Assembly (NCBI RefSeq): GCF_002531825.1
Contig: NZ_NWSX01000006.1
Coordinates: forward strand, 186,001 to 250,000
DNA length: 64,000 bases
Reading direction: 5' to 3'
Source of the DNA: Rhizobium sp. J15
GTDB taxonomy: Bacteria; Pseudomonadota; Alphaproteobacteria; Rhizobiales; Rhizobiaceae
Shown: one piece after another, positions 26,257 to 35,292 of the stretch
Position numbering within the stretch: the first letter of the stretch is position 1
Layout of the letters: every line of letters starts with the position of its first letter
Notes under the pieces: model-generated
What the model saw: the letters and a program-made list of their open reading frames with translations, nothing else
The model's database searches: none
What the model was told of the DNA's origin: nothing
Position numbers and translations under genes: made by a program

Positions 26257-26275
26257 GGATACCCGTAGGGTATCC
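26257..26275 (-). terminator. Stem-loop just after fabF
   Basis: An 8-bp perfect stem GGATACCC/GGGTATCC with a GTA loop starts 2 nt after the fabF stop. No T-tract follows on the minus strand, so it may be a weak terminator or an mRNA-stabilising 3' hairpin ahead of mltG. Confidence 0.4.
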
Positions 26276-26276
26276 G

Positions 26277-27536
26277 CTAGGCGTAACGGCGCAGCACGAG
26301 CGATGCGTTCGTGCCGCCAAATCCGAACGAGTTGGACAGCGCCACGTTGATTTCTCGCTCACGCGCCTTGTGCGGAACAAGATCGATCGCCGTCTCGCGT
26401 TCGGGATTGTCGAGATTGAGCGTCGGCGGCGCGACGTTGTCGCGGATGGCGAGCGTGGCGAAGATCGCCTCGATGGCGCCGGCCGCGCCGAGAAGGTGGC
26501 CCGTCGCCGACTTGGTCGAGGACATGGAGATCTTCGACGCTGCATTGCCGACCAGCCGCTCGACAGCGCCGAGTTCGATCGTGTCGGCCATGGTCGACGT
26601 GCCGTGGGCGTTGATATAATCGATATCGGCCGGCGTCAGCCCGGCGCGCTTCAGCGCCATCGCCATGCAGCGGCCGGCACCCTCGCCGTCTTCGGACGGC
26701 GCCGTGATGTGATAGGCATCGCCCGACAGACCATAGCCGACGACTTCGGCGTAAATCTTCGCGCCGCGCGCCTTGGCATGTTCCAGTTCCTCGAGCACGA
26801 CGATGCCGGCGCCCTCGCCCATGACGAAGCCGTCGCGGTCGCGGTCATAGGGGCGCGAAGCCTTCTGCGGATCGTCATTGTGCTGGGTCGACAGCGCCTT
26901 GCAGGCGGCAAAGCCTGCCAGCGAAATGCGGCTGACGGGAGATTCCGTGCCGCCGGCGACCATGACGTCGGCGTCACCCAGCGCGATCAGCCGCGCGGCA
27001 TCGCCGATCGCATGCGCGCCCGTCGAGCAGGCGGTGACGACCGAATGATTGGGGCCGCGCAGCTTGTGGCGGATCGAGACCTGGCCGGAGACGAGGTTGA
27101 TCAGGCGGCCGGGAATGAAGAAGGGGGAGATGCGACGCGGGCCCTTGTCGCGCAGGGTGTAGCCCGCCTCGACGATGCCCTCGATGCCGCCGATGCCGGA
27201 GCCGATCAGCACGCCGGTGGCGATCTGGTCCTCGTCGGTCTCGGGATGCCAGTTGGCATCGGCAAGCGCCATGTCGGCGGCCGCCATGCCGTAGATGATG
27301 AAGGGATCGACCTTGCGTTGTTCCTTCGGCTCCATCCACTGATCGACATTGAAGGTGCCATCGGCACCGTCACCGAGTGGGATACGGCAAGCGATCTTGG
27401 CGGGAAGGTCGTCAACCTCGAATTCGGTGACCAGGCGGGCGCCGTTCTGGCCGGCAAGCAACCGCGACCACGTCACCTCTGTTCCGCATCCCAAGGGTGA
27501 TACCATGCCGGTACCGGTGATGACGACACGTCTCAT
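26277..27536 (-). CDS. fabF: 3-oxoacyl-[acyl-carrier-protein] synthase II
   Basis: 419 residues. Condenses acyl-ACP with malonyl-ACP in fatty acid elongation. The Cys-His-His catalytic set is visible: Cys170 in 'VVTACSTGAHAIG', His311 in 'NAHGTSTMADTIE', His347 in 'TKSATGHLLGAAG', with Lys342. N terminus 'MRRVVITGTGMVSPLG' is standard. It follows acpP after 93 bp containing a terminator, so part of the acpP transcript probably stops before fabF. Length and motifs fit FabF rather than FabB. Confidence 0.96.
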   Translation of the reverse strand: MRRVVITGTGMVSPLGCGTEVTWSRLLAGQNGARLVTEFEVDDLPAKIACRIPLGDGADGTFNVDQWMEPKEQRKVDPFIIYGMAAADMALADANWHPETDEDQIATGVLIGSGIGGIEGIVEAGYTLRDKGPRRISPFFIPGRLINLVSGQVSIRHKLRGPNHSVVTACSTGAHAIGDAARLIALGDADVMVAGGTESPVSRISLAGFAACKALSTQHNDDPQKASRPYDRDRDGFVMGEGAGIVVLEELEHAKARGAKIYAEVVGYGLSGDAYHITAPSEDGEGAGRCMAMALKRAGLTPADIDYINAHGTSTMADTIELGAVERLVGNAASKISMSSTKSATGHLLGAAGAIEAIFATLAIRDNVAPPTLNLDNPERETAIDLVPHKAREREINVALSNSFGFGGTNASLVLRRYA

Positions 27537-27587
27537 CGCGTGCTTTCCCCCGTCTCTTATGTTCTATGGAGAAATATGCCGATAAGA

Positions 27588-27614
27588 AAAGGGCGGACTC
27601 CCGGCCCGCCCTTT
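27588..27614 (-). terminator. Rho-independent terminator after acpP
   Basis: A 9-bp stem AAAGGGCGG/CCGCCCTTT with a 9-nt loop, followed on the minus strand by TTTTCTT. It lies between acpP and fabF and probably sets higher acpP than fabF mRNA levels. Confidence 0.75.
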
Positions 27615-27629
27615 CTCAAATGCATAGGA

Positions 27630-27866
27630 TCAGGCCTGGGCCTTCTCAATAAACTTCACAGCATCGCCGACCGTCAGGATCGAGTCAGCAGCGTCGTCGG
27701 GAATTTCGACGCCGAATTCTTCTTCGAAAGCCATGACAAGTTCGACAGTGTCGAGCGAGTCAGCGCCCAGATCGTCGATAAAGCTGGCGCTCTCGACGAC
27801 CTTGTCGGCATCGACGCCAAGATGATCAATAACAATTTTCTTTACGCGTTCTGCGATATCGCTCAT
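27630..27866 (-). CDS. acpP: Acyl carrier protein
   Basis: 78 residues, very acidic, the usual size. It carries growing acyl chains on 4'-phosphopantetheine attached to Ser37 in '[20 protein letters not shown]', the diagnostic DSL motif. A good ribosome site (GAGG) precedes the ATG. It is separated from fabG by 286 bp, unusually long for this cluster, which suggests that it has its own promoter; a terminator follows. Confidence 0.98.
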   Translation of the reverse strand: MSDIAERVKKIVIDHLGVDADKVVESASFIDDLGADSLDTVELVMAFEEEFGVEIPDDAADSILTVGDAVKFIEKAQA

Positions 27867-28152
27867 GTCGGTTTCCTCGACCTTATGTCCTGATCGGCAT
27901 GCCGTTACGGCATCCCTACCCTGTTTCAGCCTGCGATGTTGTCAGACATCCTCGGCAAACTCGTTTACCCGGCTTCAGAGATTTCCCAGGCTTGCGAAAA
28001 GCCCGCCGGTCCGTCTGCTTTCTCGGGACGACTGTTCACAGTCATGGCCCGCTTAACATGCTTTATGTCTGCCGCAAAGCCAGAAAATCAACGCTTCGTG
28101 ATTGCTCAACATGCTATTGCGGGAATTATTCCCGTGCCGATCGTTTGTCGTT
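27867..28152 (-). other. 286-bp gap upstream of acpP
   Basis: I see no convincing gene here. A short CGGGAA/TTCCCG hairpin near 28119-28133 lies just after fabG, and a palindromic GGCATGCCG-type element sits near 27897-27915. The region is the likely acpP promoter and leader, but no hexamer pair is good enough to name. Confidence 0.4.
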
Positions 28153-28890
28153 TCAGATCATCGCCATGCCGCCGTTTACATGCAGCGTCTGTCCGGTCAT
28201 GTAGGCGGCCTCCGAGGAGGCGAGATAGGCGACGGCGGAAGCGACTTCGCCGCCCGTACCCATGCGCCGCATCGGGATTGCCCCCATGATCGTTTCCTTC
28301 TGCTTGTCGTTCAGCTTGCCGGTCATGGCGCTTTCGATGAAGCCGGGCGCGACGCAATTGACCGTCACGTTGCGGGTGGCGATCTCCTGCGCCAGCGACT
28401 TGGTGAAGCCGATCATGCCGGCCTTGGAGGCGCAGTAATTGGCCTGGCCCGGATTGCCGGTGACGCCGACGACCGAGGTGATGTTGATGATGCGGCCGTA
28501 GCGGCGGCGCATCATCGGATGCGTCAATTCGCGCGTCAGGCGGAAGGTCGCGGTCAGGTTCACTTCGAGAACGGCATCCCAGTCCTCGTCGCTCATGCGC
28601 ACGAAGAGGCCGTCCTTGGTGATGCCGGCATTGTTGACGAGAATATCGACGCCTTCGAGATCGGCTTCCGCCTTCTGGCCGAGCGCCTTGACCTCGTCGC
28701 GGTCCGACAGGTTGGCCGGGAAGATCTTGACGCGCTCGCCGAGCTCGGTTGCCAGCGCTTCCAGCTTCTCGACGCGGGTGCCGTGCAGGCCGACGATCGC
28801 GCCCTGCTTATGAAGAAGGCGGGCGATTTCCTCGCCGATGCCGCCCGATGCGCCGGTGACGAGAGCCTTGCGGCCGGATAGATCGAACAT
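28153..28890 (-). CDS. fabG: 3-oxoacyl-[acyl-carrier-protein] reductase
   Basis: 245 residues from ATG 28890, preceded by AAGGAA. NADPH-dependent SDR that reduces beta-ketoacyl-ACP. The cofactor loop 'VTGASGGIGEEIA', 'NNAGITKDGLF', and the catalytic triad Ser139 ('NITSVVG'), Tyr152 and Lys156 ('NYCASKAGMIGF') are present; the C-terminal 'YMTGQTLHVNGGMAM' is typical FabG. It lies 31 nt after fabD, so the two are one transcript. Confidence 0.96.
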   Translation of the reverse strand: MFDLSGRKALVTGASGGIGEEIARLLHKQGAIVGLHGTRVEKLEALATELGERVKIFPANLSDRDEVKALGQKAEADLEGVDILVNNAGITKDGLFVRMSDEDWDAVLEVNLTATFRLTRELTHPMMRRRYGRIINITSVVGVTGNPGQANYCASKAGMIGFTKSLAQEIATRNVTVNCVAPGFIESAMTGKLNDKQKETIMGAIPMRRMGTGGEVASAVAYLASSEAAYMTGQTLHVNGGMAMI

Positions 28891-28921
28891 GGAAACGTTC
28901 CTTATTGTCTGGAGATAGCAA

Positions 28922-29866
28922 TCAGGCCATGAGGGCGGCGACGGCCGCGTCGATGTCTGCGGGACCATTGACCGAGACGCCGTTGATCGTCTTGTCGATG
29001 CGTCGGGCAAGGCCGGTCAGCACTTTGCCGGAGCCGAGTTCATAAAGCGTCGTGACGCCGTTGCCGGCGAACCATTCCACCGTCTCACGCCAGCGGACCT
29101 GGCCCGTCACCTGCTCGACGAGAAGCGCGGCGATCTCGCCGGCGCCTGTGACCGGGGCTGCGCGGACATTGGCGATCAGCGGGACGACGGGGTCGGATTT
29201 GGCAACCGTTGCCAAGGCCTCGCGCATGGCGTCGGCAGCGGGCGCCATCAGCTTGGAATGGAAGGGAGCGGAAACCGGCAGCAGGATGGCGCGCTTGGCG
29301 CCCTTCTCGGTCGCAAGGCCGGCAGCCTTTTCGACGGCCGCTTTTTCACCCGAGATGACGATCTGGCCGCCGCCATTGTCGTTGGCGATCTGACAGGCGC
29401 CGGTGGCTGCGGCCGCCTCGCAGACGGCAACGACGTCGGCATGTTCGAGGCCGATGATCGCGGCCATGGCGCCGACGCCGACAGGAACGGCCGCCTGCAT
29501 GGCATTGCCGCGGATGCGCAGCAGCCGCGCGGTGTCGGCGAGCGAAAAGGTGCCGGCAGCGCAAAGTGCGGAATATTCGCCGAGCGAGTGGCCGGCGACA
29601 TAGGCGACCTTCGACTTCAGATCCAGTCCCTTGGCCTCGAGAACGCGGACGACGGCGATCGACACGGCCATCAGGGCCGGCTGGGCATTCGCCGTCAAAG
29701 TCAGCGTGTCCTCGGGACCATTGAACATGACGTCCGAAAGCTTTTCACCGAGCGCCTCGTCGACCTCTTGGAAAACGGCGCGCGCTTCCGCGAAATTCTC
29801 GGCGAGATCCTTGCCCATGCCGACGGCCTGGCTGCCCTGGCCGGGAAAAGTGAAAGCGATGGTCAT
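28922..29866 (-). CDS. fabD: Malonyl-CoA:ACP transacylase
   Basis: 314 residues from ATG 29866. Loads malonyl units onto ACP. The N terminus 'IAFTFPGQGSQAVGMG' and the nucleophile motif 'GHSLGEYSAL' with Ser94, plus His203 in 'VSAPFHSKLM', are the expected catalytic elements. First gene of the minus-strand fab cluster, divergent from the aldo/keto reductase across 208 bp that must hold both promoters; no FapR- or FadR-like site was recognised. Confidence 0.96.
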   Translation of the reverse strand: MTIAFTFPGQGSQAVGMGKDLAENFAEARAVFQEVDEALGEKLSDVMFNGPEDTLTLTANAQPALMAVSIAVVRVLEAKGLDLKSKVAYVAGHSLGEYSALCAAGTFSLADTARLLRIRGNAMQAAVPVGVGAMAAIIGLEHADVVAVCEAAAATGACQIANDNGGGQIVISGEKAAVEKAAGLATEKGAKRAILLPVSAPFHSKLMAPAADAMREALATVAKSDPVVPLIANVRAAPVTGAGEIAALLVEQVTGQVRWRETVEWFAGNGVTTLYELGSGKVLTGLARRIDKTINGVSVNGPADIDAAVAALMA

Positions 29867-30074
29867 TCTCGTATCCCTGGTTGCGCCCCTCGAGGCTATT
29901 TTGCCTCCAATTGACATTCTTTCCCGGAGAGTCAAGTGGCGGCCCGCTCTCTGCAAAGCCTTTCGCACCGGCACAAAAGCCCGGTTTTGCTCTTGCGCTC
30001 CGTCAAATCCGGCCTAGATTTGCGCGGGCACTTCCCAAGGCTTCCACTTCAAGATCGCTCCCAAGGTTTTTCCC

Positions 30075-31118
30075 ATGAAGTATAATTTGCTCGGCCGTAC
30101 CGGCATCTCCGTTTCAGAAATTTGCCTCGGCACCATGACGTGGGGTTCGCAGAACAGCGAAACCGACGCTCATGCGCAGATGGATTACGCCGTCGAGAAG
30201 GGCGTCAATTTCTTCGATACCGCCGAGCTTTATCCGACCACCCCGGTCTCGGCGGAAACACAGGGCTGGACCGAAGATTACATCGGCAGCTGGTTCGGCA
30301 AATCAGGCAAGCGCAGCGATATCGTGCTTGCCACCAAGGTCGCCGGCCTCGGCCGCGATTATTTGCGCGGCGGCGAAGGCGCGGATGCAAAGAACATCCG
30401 CCTGGCCCTGGAGGCCAGCCTTAAGCGGCTAAGGACCGATTACGTCGATCTCTATCAGATCCACTGGCCGAACCGCGGCCATTTCCACTTCCGCCAGAAC
30501 TGGGGCTACAATCCCTTCAACCAGGACCGCGAGCAGGCCGTCGCCAACATGCTCGACATTCTGGAAACGCTCGGCGCGCTGGTCAATGAAGGCAAGATCC
30601 GCGCAATCGGCCTTTCCAACGAAACCACCTGGGGCATCCAGAAATATCTGACGCTCGCAGAACAGAAGGGGCTGCCGCGCGTCGCCAGCGTCCAGAACGA
30701 ATACAACCTGCTCTACCGCCATTTCGATCTCGACCTCGCCGAACTCTCGCATCATGAGGATGTCGGTCTGCTCGCCTATTCGCCGCTCGCCGGCGGCATC
30801 CTGACCGGCAAATATGTCGGCGGCGGTAGGCCGAAGGGCTCGCGCGGCTCGATCAACCACGATATCGGCGGCCGCCTGCAGCCGCTGCAGGAGCCTGCGA
30901 CCAAGGCCTATCTGGAGATCGCAGCCCGGTACGGGCTCGACCCGGCGGCAATGGCGCTCTCCTTCTGCCTGTCGAGACCCTTCATGGCCTCGGCCATCAT
31001 CGGAGCGACCTCGATGGAACAATTGAAGGTCGATATCGGCGCCGCCGAACTGACCCTTTCGGACGAAGTGCTGGCGGAGATCGCCAAGGTGCACCGGCAG
31101 TATCCGCTGACGCTTTGA
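30075..31118 (+). CDS. Aldo/keto reductase (Tas-like)
   Basis: 347 residues, a TIM-barrel NADPH oxidoreductase. The N terminus 'LLGRTGISVSEICLGTMTWG' and the segment 'FFDTAELYPTTPVSAETQGW' resemble E. coli Tas. The catalytic tetrad is probably Asp in 'FFDTAELY', the Tyr in it, Lys in 'VLATKVAG' and His in 'DLYQIHWPNR'. The C-terminal NADP site reads 'IIGATSMEQLKVDI'. The natural substrate is unknown. Two terminators follow, closing a single-gene unit. Confidence 0.9.
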   Translation: MKYNLLGRTGISVSEICLGTMTWGSQNSETDAHAQMDYAVEKGVNFFDTAELYPTTPVSAETQGWTEDYIGSWFGKSGKRSDIVLATKVAGLGRDYLRGGEGADAKNIRLALEASLKRLRTDYVDLYQIHWPNRGHFHFRQNWGYNPFNQDREQAVANMLDILETLGALVNEGKIRAIGLSNETTWGIQKYLTLAEQKGLPRVASVQNEYNLLYRHFDLDLAELSHHEDVGLLAYSPLAGGILTGKYVGGGRPKGSRGSINHDIGGRLQPLQEPATKAYLEIAARYGLDPAAMALSFCLSRPFMASAIIGATSMEQLKVDIGAAELTLSDEVLAEIAKVHRQYPLTL

Positions 31119-31143
31119 ACCTTTCCATAGCGACGGCTTTTTG

Positions 31144-31167
31144 GGGCGCGAGAGATCGCGCCCTTTT
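31144..31167 (+). terminator. Terminator 1 after the aldo/keto reductase
   Basis: An 8-bp stem GGGCGCGA/TCGCGCCC with loop GAGA, followed by TTTTC. Confidence 0.75.
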
Positions 31168-31173
31168 CATTTC

Positions 31174-31195
31174 CGGCAGGGCCCTGCCGTTTTTA
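31174..31195 (+). terminator. Terminator 2 after the aldo/keto reductase
   Basis: A perfect 16-nt palindrome CGGCAGGGCCCTGCCG followed by TTTTTAG, 10 nt beyond the first terminator. The tandem pair insulates the calcium-repeat gene downstream. Confidence 0.7.
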
Positions 31196-31346
31196 GTTGT
31201 ATTTCGTACTTCGCTGTTAAGTGGCAATTAACCGATCCTCGGCACCATTCTGCCATCTTGAATTTTACCCACAGGAACATTCCCGCCATGATGGCGACAA
31301 CGCATCTTCCTCTTCATGAGAAGGCACGGGAAGTGGGAGCCTTGCG

Positions 31347-32507
31347 ATGCCGAATATCTCTTCGACGTTTCCTGCTCGTTTCAGCGGGAGATACGCGCTG
31401 CAACTGTTGCAGACAGCTTCGCTTGACGTCGGCGGCAGCAATCAGAACGGCGTCTCGACCCGAAGCGGCGTCGCCGCGGTTAGCGAGAATGGCGGCGCAA
31501 TCGACAGCATAATGCGGATCATCCTTGACGCGAAGGGCAACTCCGGCGTTCTGATCAACTCTCCCGGTGGCACCGTCTCAGCCACCACAAGCGGAGGGAA
31601 CGATGTCGTCGACATCACCGCCGGTGAGGTCGGCTACGTATCCACCTACAGCGGCGACGATATGATCAGGATTCGCGCGGCAGGTAGCGGAGAAGACAAT
31701 AGCATATTCAATCCAGCCGTTTATTCCGTTGACGCCGGGAGCGGAAGCGATTCAATCGATATCAGGAGCAGAGGCAGTGTTTTTTCGACCGCTGGCGGCA
31801 GTGGCGATGACAAGATCACTATCGTGACAACTGCTCCCCTGCGTGGGGGCGCCGAAGCCGTCGAAAACCTGTTTGAAGGGATCTATTCGACCGATGGTGG
31901 AGATGGCAACGATACCATTTCGCTAGAAAGTTCGACCAGCATAAACAGCACATATGGTGGGAATGGCAATGACGCCATCCACGTGGCCTCACGCCTTGTC
32001 ACCAATGTGGATGGCGGCAGTGGTAACGACGTGATCGACGTGGCGGGTCTTAATATAATGAACATCAACGGCGGTGACGGTAACGACATCATCTCCGCCA
32101 GTTCCGCTGCCGCACTTTACAACGTCTCCGGCGGTAAAGGTGACGACTATGTCATCCTGGACGGTTCATCGAGCGTTCAGTCGACCTATTTTTTCGCAGA
32201 GGGAGACGGCCACGACACAATCGAGACGAACAATCTTCTGGAGATTCTGCCCGTCAGCAGCGATGGAACCAGACGCGGCGATATGATGAACGCAATTATC
32301 GAAAAGCAAGGTAATACGCTGAAAATCGCTTTCGCACACAATACCGATACGATTACAATAAATCTGACCGGCCGCATGACCGAGGCCAATAATATTCGCT
32401 TTAGCTATAATCCTAACACGCAGTCGCTGCTCATCGCCGACGACCGGTTCTTCGTAGACAATCCGCCGGGACAGACCATTTTCCTACGGCCGGACGCAAC
32501 GAAATAA
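31347..32507 (+). CDS. Calcium-binding (RTX/hemolysin-type) repeat protein, orphan
   Basis: 386 residues from ATG 31347 with GGGAG upstream. The centre (~82-295) holds about nine Gly/Asp repeats: GGNDVVDI, SGDDMIRI, GSGSDSIDI, GGSGDDKITI, GGDGNDTISL, GGNGNDAIHV, GGSGNDVIDV, GGDGNDIISA, GGKGDDYVIL. The later ones recur every 19-20 residues (starts near 184, 204, 223, 242, 262) rather than every 9 as in classic RTX, suggesting one Ca2+ turn per longer beta-helix coil. There is no Sec signal and no transporter nearby; secretion by a distant type I system is possible. The gene is visibly AT-richer than its neighbours, with more ATA and AAT codons. Confidence 0.75.
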   Translation: MPNISSTFPARFSGRYALQLLQTASLDVGGSNQNGVSTRSGVAAVSENGGAIDSIMRIILDAKGNSGVLINSPGGTVSATTSGGNDVVDITAGEVGYVSTYSGDDMIRIRAAGSGEDNSIFNPAVYSVDAGSGSDSIDIRSRGSVFSTAGGSGDDKITIVTTAPLRGGAEAVENLFEGIYSTDGGDGNDTISLESSTSINSTYGGNGNDAIHVASRLVTNVDGGSGNDVIDVAGLNIMNINGGDGNDIISASSAAALYNVSGGKGDDYVILDGSSSVQSTYFFAEGDGHDTIETNNLLEILPVSSDGTRRGDMMNAIIEKQGNTLKIAFAHNTDTITINLTGRMTEANNIRFSYNPNTQSLLIADDRFFVDNPPGQTIFLRPDATK

Positions 32508-32525
32508 GGTTTCTTGCCCCGTTCG

Positions 32526-32554
32526 CTTGCCTTTCCCGCAAAAATCCGTATAAG
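32526..32554 (+). promoter_or_regulatory. Candidate promoter for rpsF-rpsR
   Basis: CTTGCC (32526-32531), a 17-nt spacer and TATAAG (32549-32554) match the rhizobial sigma-70 pattern well. The implied start near 32561 leaves a ~210-nt, GC-rich, structured leader before rpsF. Confidence 0.6.
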
Positions 32555-32560
32555 CGCGCC

Positions 32561-32774
32561 TGTTCGTTGACCCGGTCTTCTGGCTGGTGGCTGAACGGAG
32601 GGCCGGTTTCCTCGCGGAAATCGTTCGGAACGGAAGCGTTCCAGCCTCCCGTGTCTCCGCTCTCGACCGTCTCGGAAACGCTTTTCTTGCCTGGGTCCGC
32701 CCAATCAGGAGCAGTCGTTGAGGCTTAGCCGCCGAATATCGGGTTGAACCAAACGCAAGAAAGGCAAAGCTGTC
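32561..32774 (+). other. Long structured 5' leader of rpsF
   Basis: No gene is seen. The leader has several possible hairpins, for example CGGAACG/CGTTCC near 32626-32642. S6:S18 autoregulation through an rpsF leader is known in many bacteria, so this is a candidate for it, but I could not match the published motif with certainty. Confidence 0.3.
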
Positions 32775-33233
32775 ATGGCTCTTTATGAACATGTATTCCT
32801 TGCCCGGCAGGATATTTCCGCTCAGCAGGTCGATGCCCTCGTAGAACAGTACAAGGGCGTGATCGAAGCTAACGGCGGCAAGGTCGGGCGCATCGAGAAC
32901 TGGGGCCTCAAGTCCCTCACCTATCGCATCAAGAAGAACCGCAAGGCGCATTACGCGCTGATGGACATCGATGCACCGCCGGCTGCGATCCAGGAAATGG
33001 AACGCCAGATGCGTATCAGCGAAGACGTTCTTCGCTACATGACCATCGCCGTCGAAAAGCACGAAGAAGGCCCGTCTGCCATGCTGCAGAAGCGCGACCG
33101 CGACGACCGCGGCCCGCGTGAAGGCGGCGATCGTGGCCCGCGCCGCGAATTCGGCGACCGTCCGCCGCGCCGTGACGGCGACTTCCAGCGTGGCCCGCGT
33201 CCGGATCGCGCTCCCCGCGAAGACCGTGCATAA
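32775..33233 (+). CDS. rpsF: 30S ribosomal protein bS6
   Basis: 152 residues. S6 binds S18 on the platform of the small subunit. The folded part (1-100) is standard: '[20 protein letters not shown]', '[20 protein letters not shown]', '[13 protein letters not shown]'. The C-terminal ~45 residues are a disordered Arg/Asp/Gly-rich tail ('[20 protein letters not shown]'), longer than in E. coli but common in Rhizobiales. rpsR follows 12 nt later. Confidence 0.97.
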   Translation: MALYEHVFLARQDISAQQVDALVEQYKGVIEANGGKVGRIENWGLKSLTYRIKKNRKAHYALMDIDAPPAAIQEMERQMRISEDVLRYMTIAVEKHEEGPSAMLQKRDRDDRGPREGGDRGPRREFGDRPPRRDGDFQRGPRPDRAPREDRA

Positions 33234-33245
33234 GGAGATATAAGA

Positions 33246-33494
33246 ATGTCTGAAGCTTCCTCCGCACCGGTCCGTCGTCCGTTCCATCGCCGCCGCAAGA
33301 CCTGCCCGTTCTCCGGCGCAAACGCACCGCGGATCGACTACAAGGACGTACGCCTGCTGCAGCGCTACATTTCCGAGCGCGGCAAGATCGTTCCGTCCCG
33401 CATCACGGCCGTTTCCCAGAAGAAGCAGCGCGAACTCGCCCAGGCGATCAAGCGCGCCCGCTTCCTCGGCCTGCTGCCCTACGTCGTCGCCTGA
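33246..33494 (+). CDS. rpsR: 30S ribosomal protein bS18
   Basis: 82 residues, basic. '[20 protein letters not shown]' and '[15 protein letters not shown]' are the S18 signature. AGGAGA lies just before the ATG. Co-transcribed with rpsF; a terminator hairpin follows at 33518. Confidence 0.97.
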   Translation: MSEASSAPVRRPFHRRRKTCPFSGANAPRIDYKDVRLLQRYISERGKIVPSRITAVSQKKQRELAQAIKRARFLGLLPYVVA

Positions 33495-33517
33495 TCGGCC
33501 GACGCAATCAGATTCGA

Positions 33518-33543
33518 GGGAAGGCATTCGTGCCTTCCCTTTT
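33518..33543 (+). terminator. Terminator after rpsR
   Basis: A 9-bp perfect stem GGGAAGGCA/TGCCTTCCC with a TTCG tetraloop, then TTTTCCC. It probably ends most rpsF-rpsR transcripts before the DUF2232 gene. Confidence 0.75.
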
Positions 33544-33650
33544 CCCTTCCGCGATGGGCGCGGATCGGAACTGTTAAAACCCATGTTGAGACGTTTCTGA
33601 ATTCGATTCAGCAACATCCTCTAACTGCTTGATGAAGCAGGACAGCGACC

Positions 33651-34637
33651 TTGAAACGACCGAACCTTAAAACGCTGCTGATCGGCGCACTCGCCGGATT
33701 GACCGCCGCCCTGCTGGTGCTGGGCGCGAGCATGCAGCCGTCGTTTTTCAGCGCGATCCTCTACACGGCCTCGGCGCTTCCGATCCTGATCGTCGGGCTC
33801 GGCTGGGGCAATGCCGCCGCGATTTCGGCCGTCGTCACCGCTGCCGCACTCGGCGCGGTCCTGATCTCTCCTTCTTTCGCGCTCATCATGACGCTGGTGA
33901 CGCTGCTGCCGGCCGGCTGGCTCAGCCATCTCGCCAATCTCGCGCGCCCCGCCTCCGAGCTCGGCGGCCCTGACCATCTGCTTGCCTGGTATCCGCTCTC
34001 CGATATCCTGCTGCATCTCTGCGGCCTGGTGACGATCGCCGTCATCGTCATCGGCGTGATGATCGGTTATGGGCCCGAGGTTACCGATCCGATCGTCGAT
34101 CTGCTGATCACCTCGGTCAAACAGCAGCAGCCGGAATTCATGCCCGATCCAGCGGCGACCGCGCAGACCAAATCGCTGATCCTGCTGATGCTGCCGGCGG
34201 TGCAGGGCGGCATGTGGGTCAGCATGCTGTTTGCCGCCTATTATTTCGCGGTGCGCATCGTCGCGGCATCCGGCCGGGGCCTTCGTCCGCGCGAGGACAT
34301 TCCCTCGTCGCTGCGCATGAACCGCAATTCGATCTTCATCTTCCTGGCCGGACTTGCGGCCTGCTTCTTCGGCGGCGTCCCGGCGCTGCTCGGGGCGACC
34401 GTGATCGGCGCCTTCGGCGCCGGTTTCATGCTCTCCGGCTTCGCCTCGCTGCATTTCCGCACGCGTGGGAAGGACTGGCGCATACCGGCCCTCATCCTCT
34501 GCTACCTGGCTTCGATGCTCATGCTGCTGCCAGCTCTCCTCATCCTGGTCGTGGGTCTTAGCGATACGCGCAAGGCGATCGCGCTGACCCCGACGAAAGA
34601 TGCCGATGCCCCCAAACAATCCGACACGAAAATCTGA
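33651..34637 (+). CDS. DUF2232 membrane protein
   Basis: 328 residues with about eight hydrophobic segments. It fits the DUF2232 (YybS-like) family found between rpsR and rplI in many alphaproteobacteria. The start is TTG 33651, with AGGA 8 nt upstream; the first strong hydrophobic helix begins at residue 8. No catalytic motif is visible. The family's function is unknown; conserved linkage to ribosomal genes is the only clue. rplI follows after 20 nt, so it can feed transcription into it. Confidence 0.85.
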   Translation: MKRPNLKTLLIGALAGLTAALLVLGASMQPSFFSAILYTASALPILIVGLGWGNAAAISAVVTAAALGAVLISPSFALIMTLVTLLPAGWLSHLANLARPASELGGPDHLLAWYPLSDILLHLCGLVTIAVIVIGVMIGYGPEVTDPIVDLLITSVKQQQPEFMPDPAATAQTKSLILLMLPAVQGGMWVSMLFAAYYFAVRIVAASGRGLRPREDIPSSLRMNRNSIFIFLAGLAACFFGGVPALLGATVIGAFGAGFMLSGFASLHFRTRGKDWRIPALILCYLASMLMLLPALLILVVGLSDTRKAIALTPTKDADAPKQSDTKI

Positions 34638-34657
34638 GACACAAGAAAGGAAAGAAA

Positions 34658-35236
34658 ATGGAAGTCATTCTTCTCGAACGCATCTCCAAGCTCGGCCAGA
34701 TGGGCGAAACCGTAAAGGTTCGCGACGGCTTTGCCCGTAACTACCTGCTGCCGCTCGGCAAGGCGCTGCGCGCCAACCCCGCCAACAAGGCCCGCTTCGA
34801 ATCCGAGCGCGCCACGCTCGAAGCCCGCAACCTCGAGCGCAAGTCGGAAGCCCAGAAGGTTGCCGACGTTCTCGACGGCAAGTCCTTCATCGTCGTGCGC
34901 TCCGCCGGCGAAACCGGCCAGCTCTACGGCTCGGTCGCTGCTCGTGACGTCGTCGAGATCCTCGCCGCCGAAGGCTTCAACATCGGCCGCAACCAGGTTC
35001 ACCTCAACACGCCGATCAAGTCGATCGGCCTGCACAAGGTCGAGCTGCAGCTGCATGCCGAAGTCGAAATCAACGTCGAGCTGAACGTTGCCCGCTCCGC
35101 CGAAGAAGCAGAGCGCCAGGCCAAGGGCGAAGAGCTCACCTCGGTCGACGCGATCTATGGCGTCGACGAAGACGCACTGCGTCCGGAAGATTTCTTCGAT
35201 CCGGAAGCCGACGGCCTCGACGAAGACGAAGCATAA
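34658..35236 (+). CDS. rplI: 50S ribosomal protein bL9
   Basis: 192 residues. The N-terminal rRNA-binding domain has the L9 signature '[20 protein letters not shown]', followed by the long connecting helix (~42-75) and the C-terminal domain with '[16 protein letters not shown]'. The last ~40 residues form an acidic tail rich in Asp/Glu, longer than in E. coli (149 residues) but usual in Rhizobiales. Strong ribosome site (AAGGAAAG). Confidence 0.97.
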   Translation: MEVILLERISKLGQMGETVKVRDGFARNYLLPLGKALRANPANKARFESERATLEARNLERKSEAQKVADVLDGKSFIVVRSAGETGQLYGSVAARDVVEILAAEGFNIGRNQVHLNTPIKSIGLHKVELQLHAEVEINVELNVARSAEEAERQAKGEELTSVDAIYGVDEDALRPEDFFDPEADGLDEDEA

Positions 35237-35263
35237 TTCTCACCGGAGCAATCCGCGAGAGGG

Positions 35264-35292
35264 AAGCCCGGCCACCGCGCCGGGCTTTTTCG
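35264..35292 (+). terminator. Terminator after rplI
   Basis: A 9-bp stem AAGCCCGGC/GCCGGGCTT with a 6-nt loop, followed by TTTC. Confidence 0.85.

Noticed and set aside
31347..32507. A secreted toxin or bacteriocin
   Set aside because: Calcium repeats alone do not show toxicity; no toxic domain, immunity gene or dedicated transporter is present.
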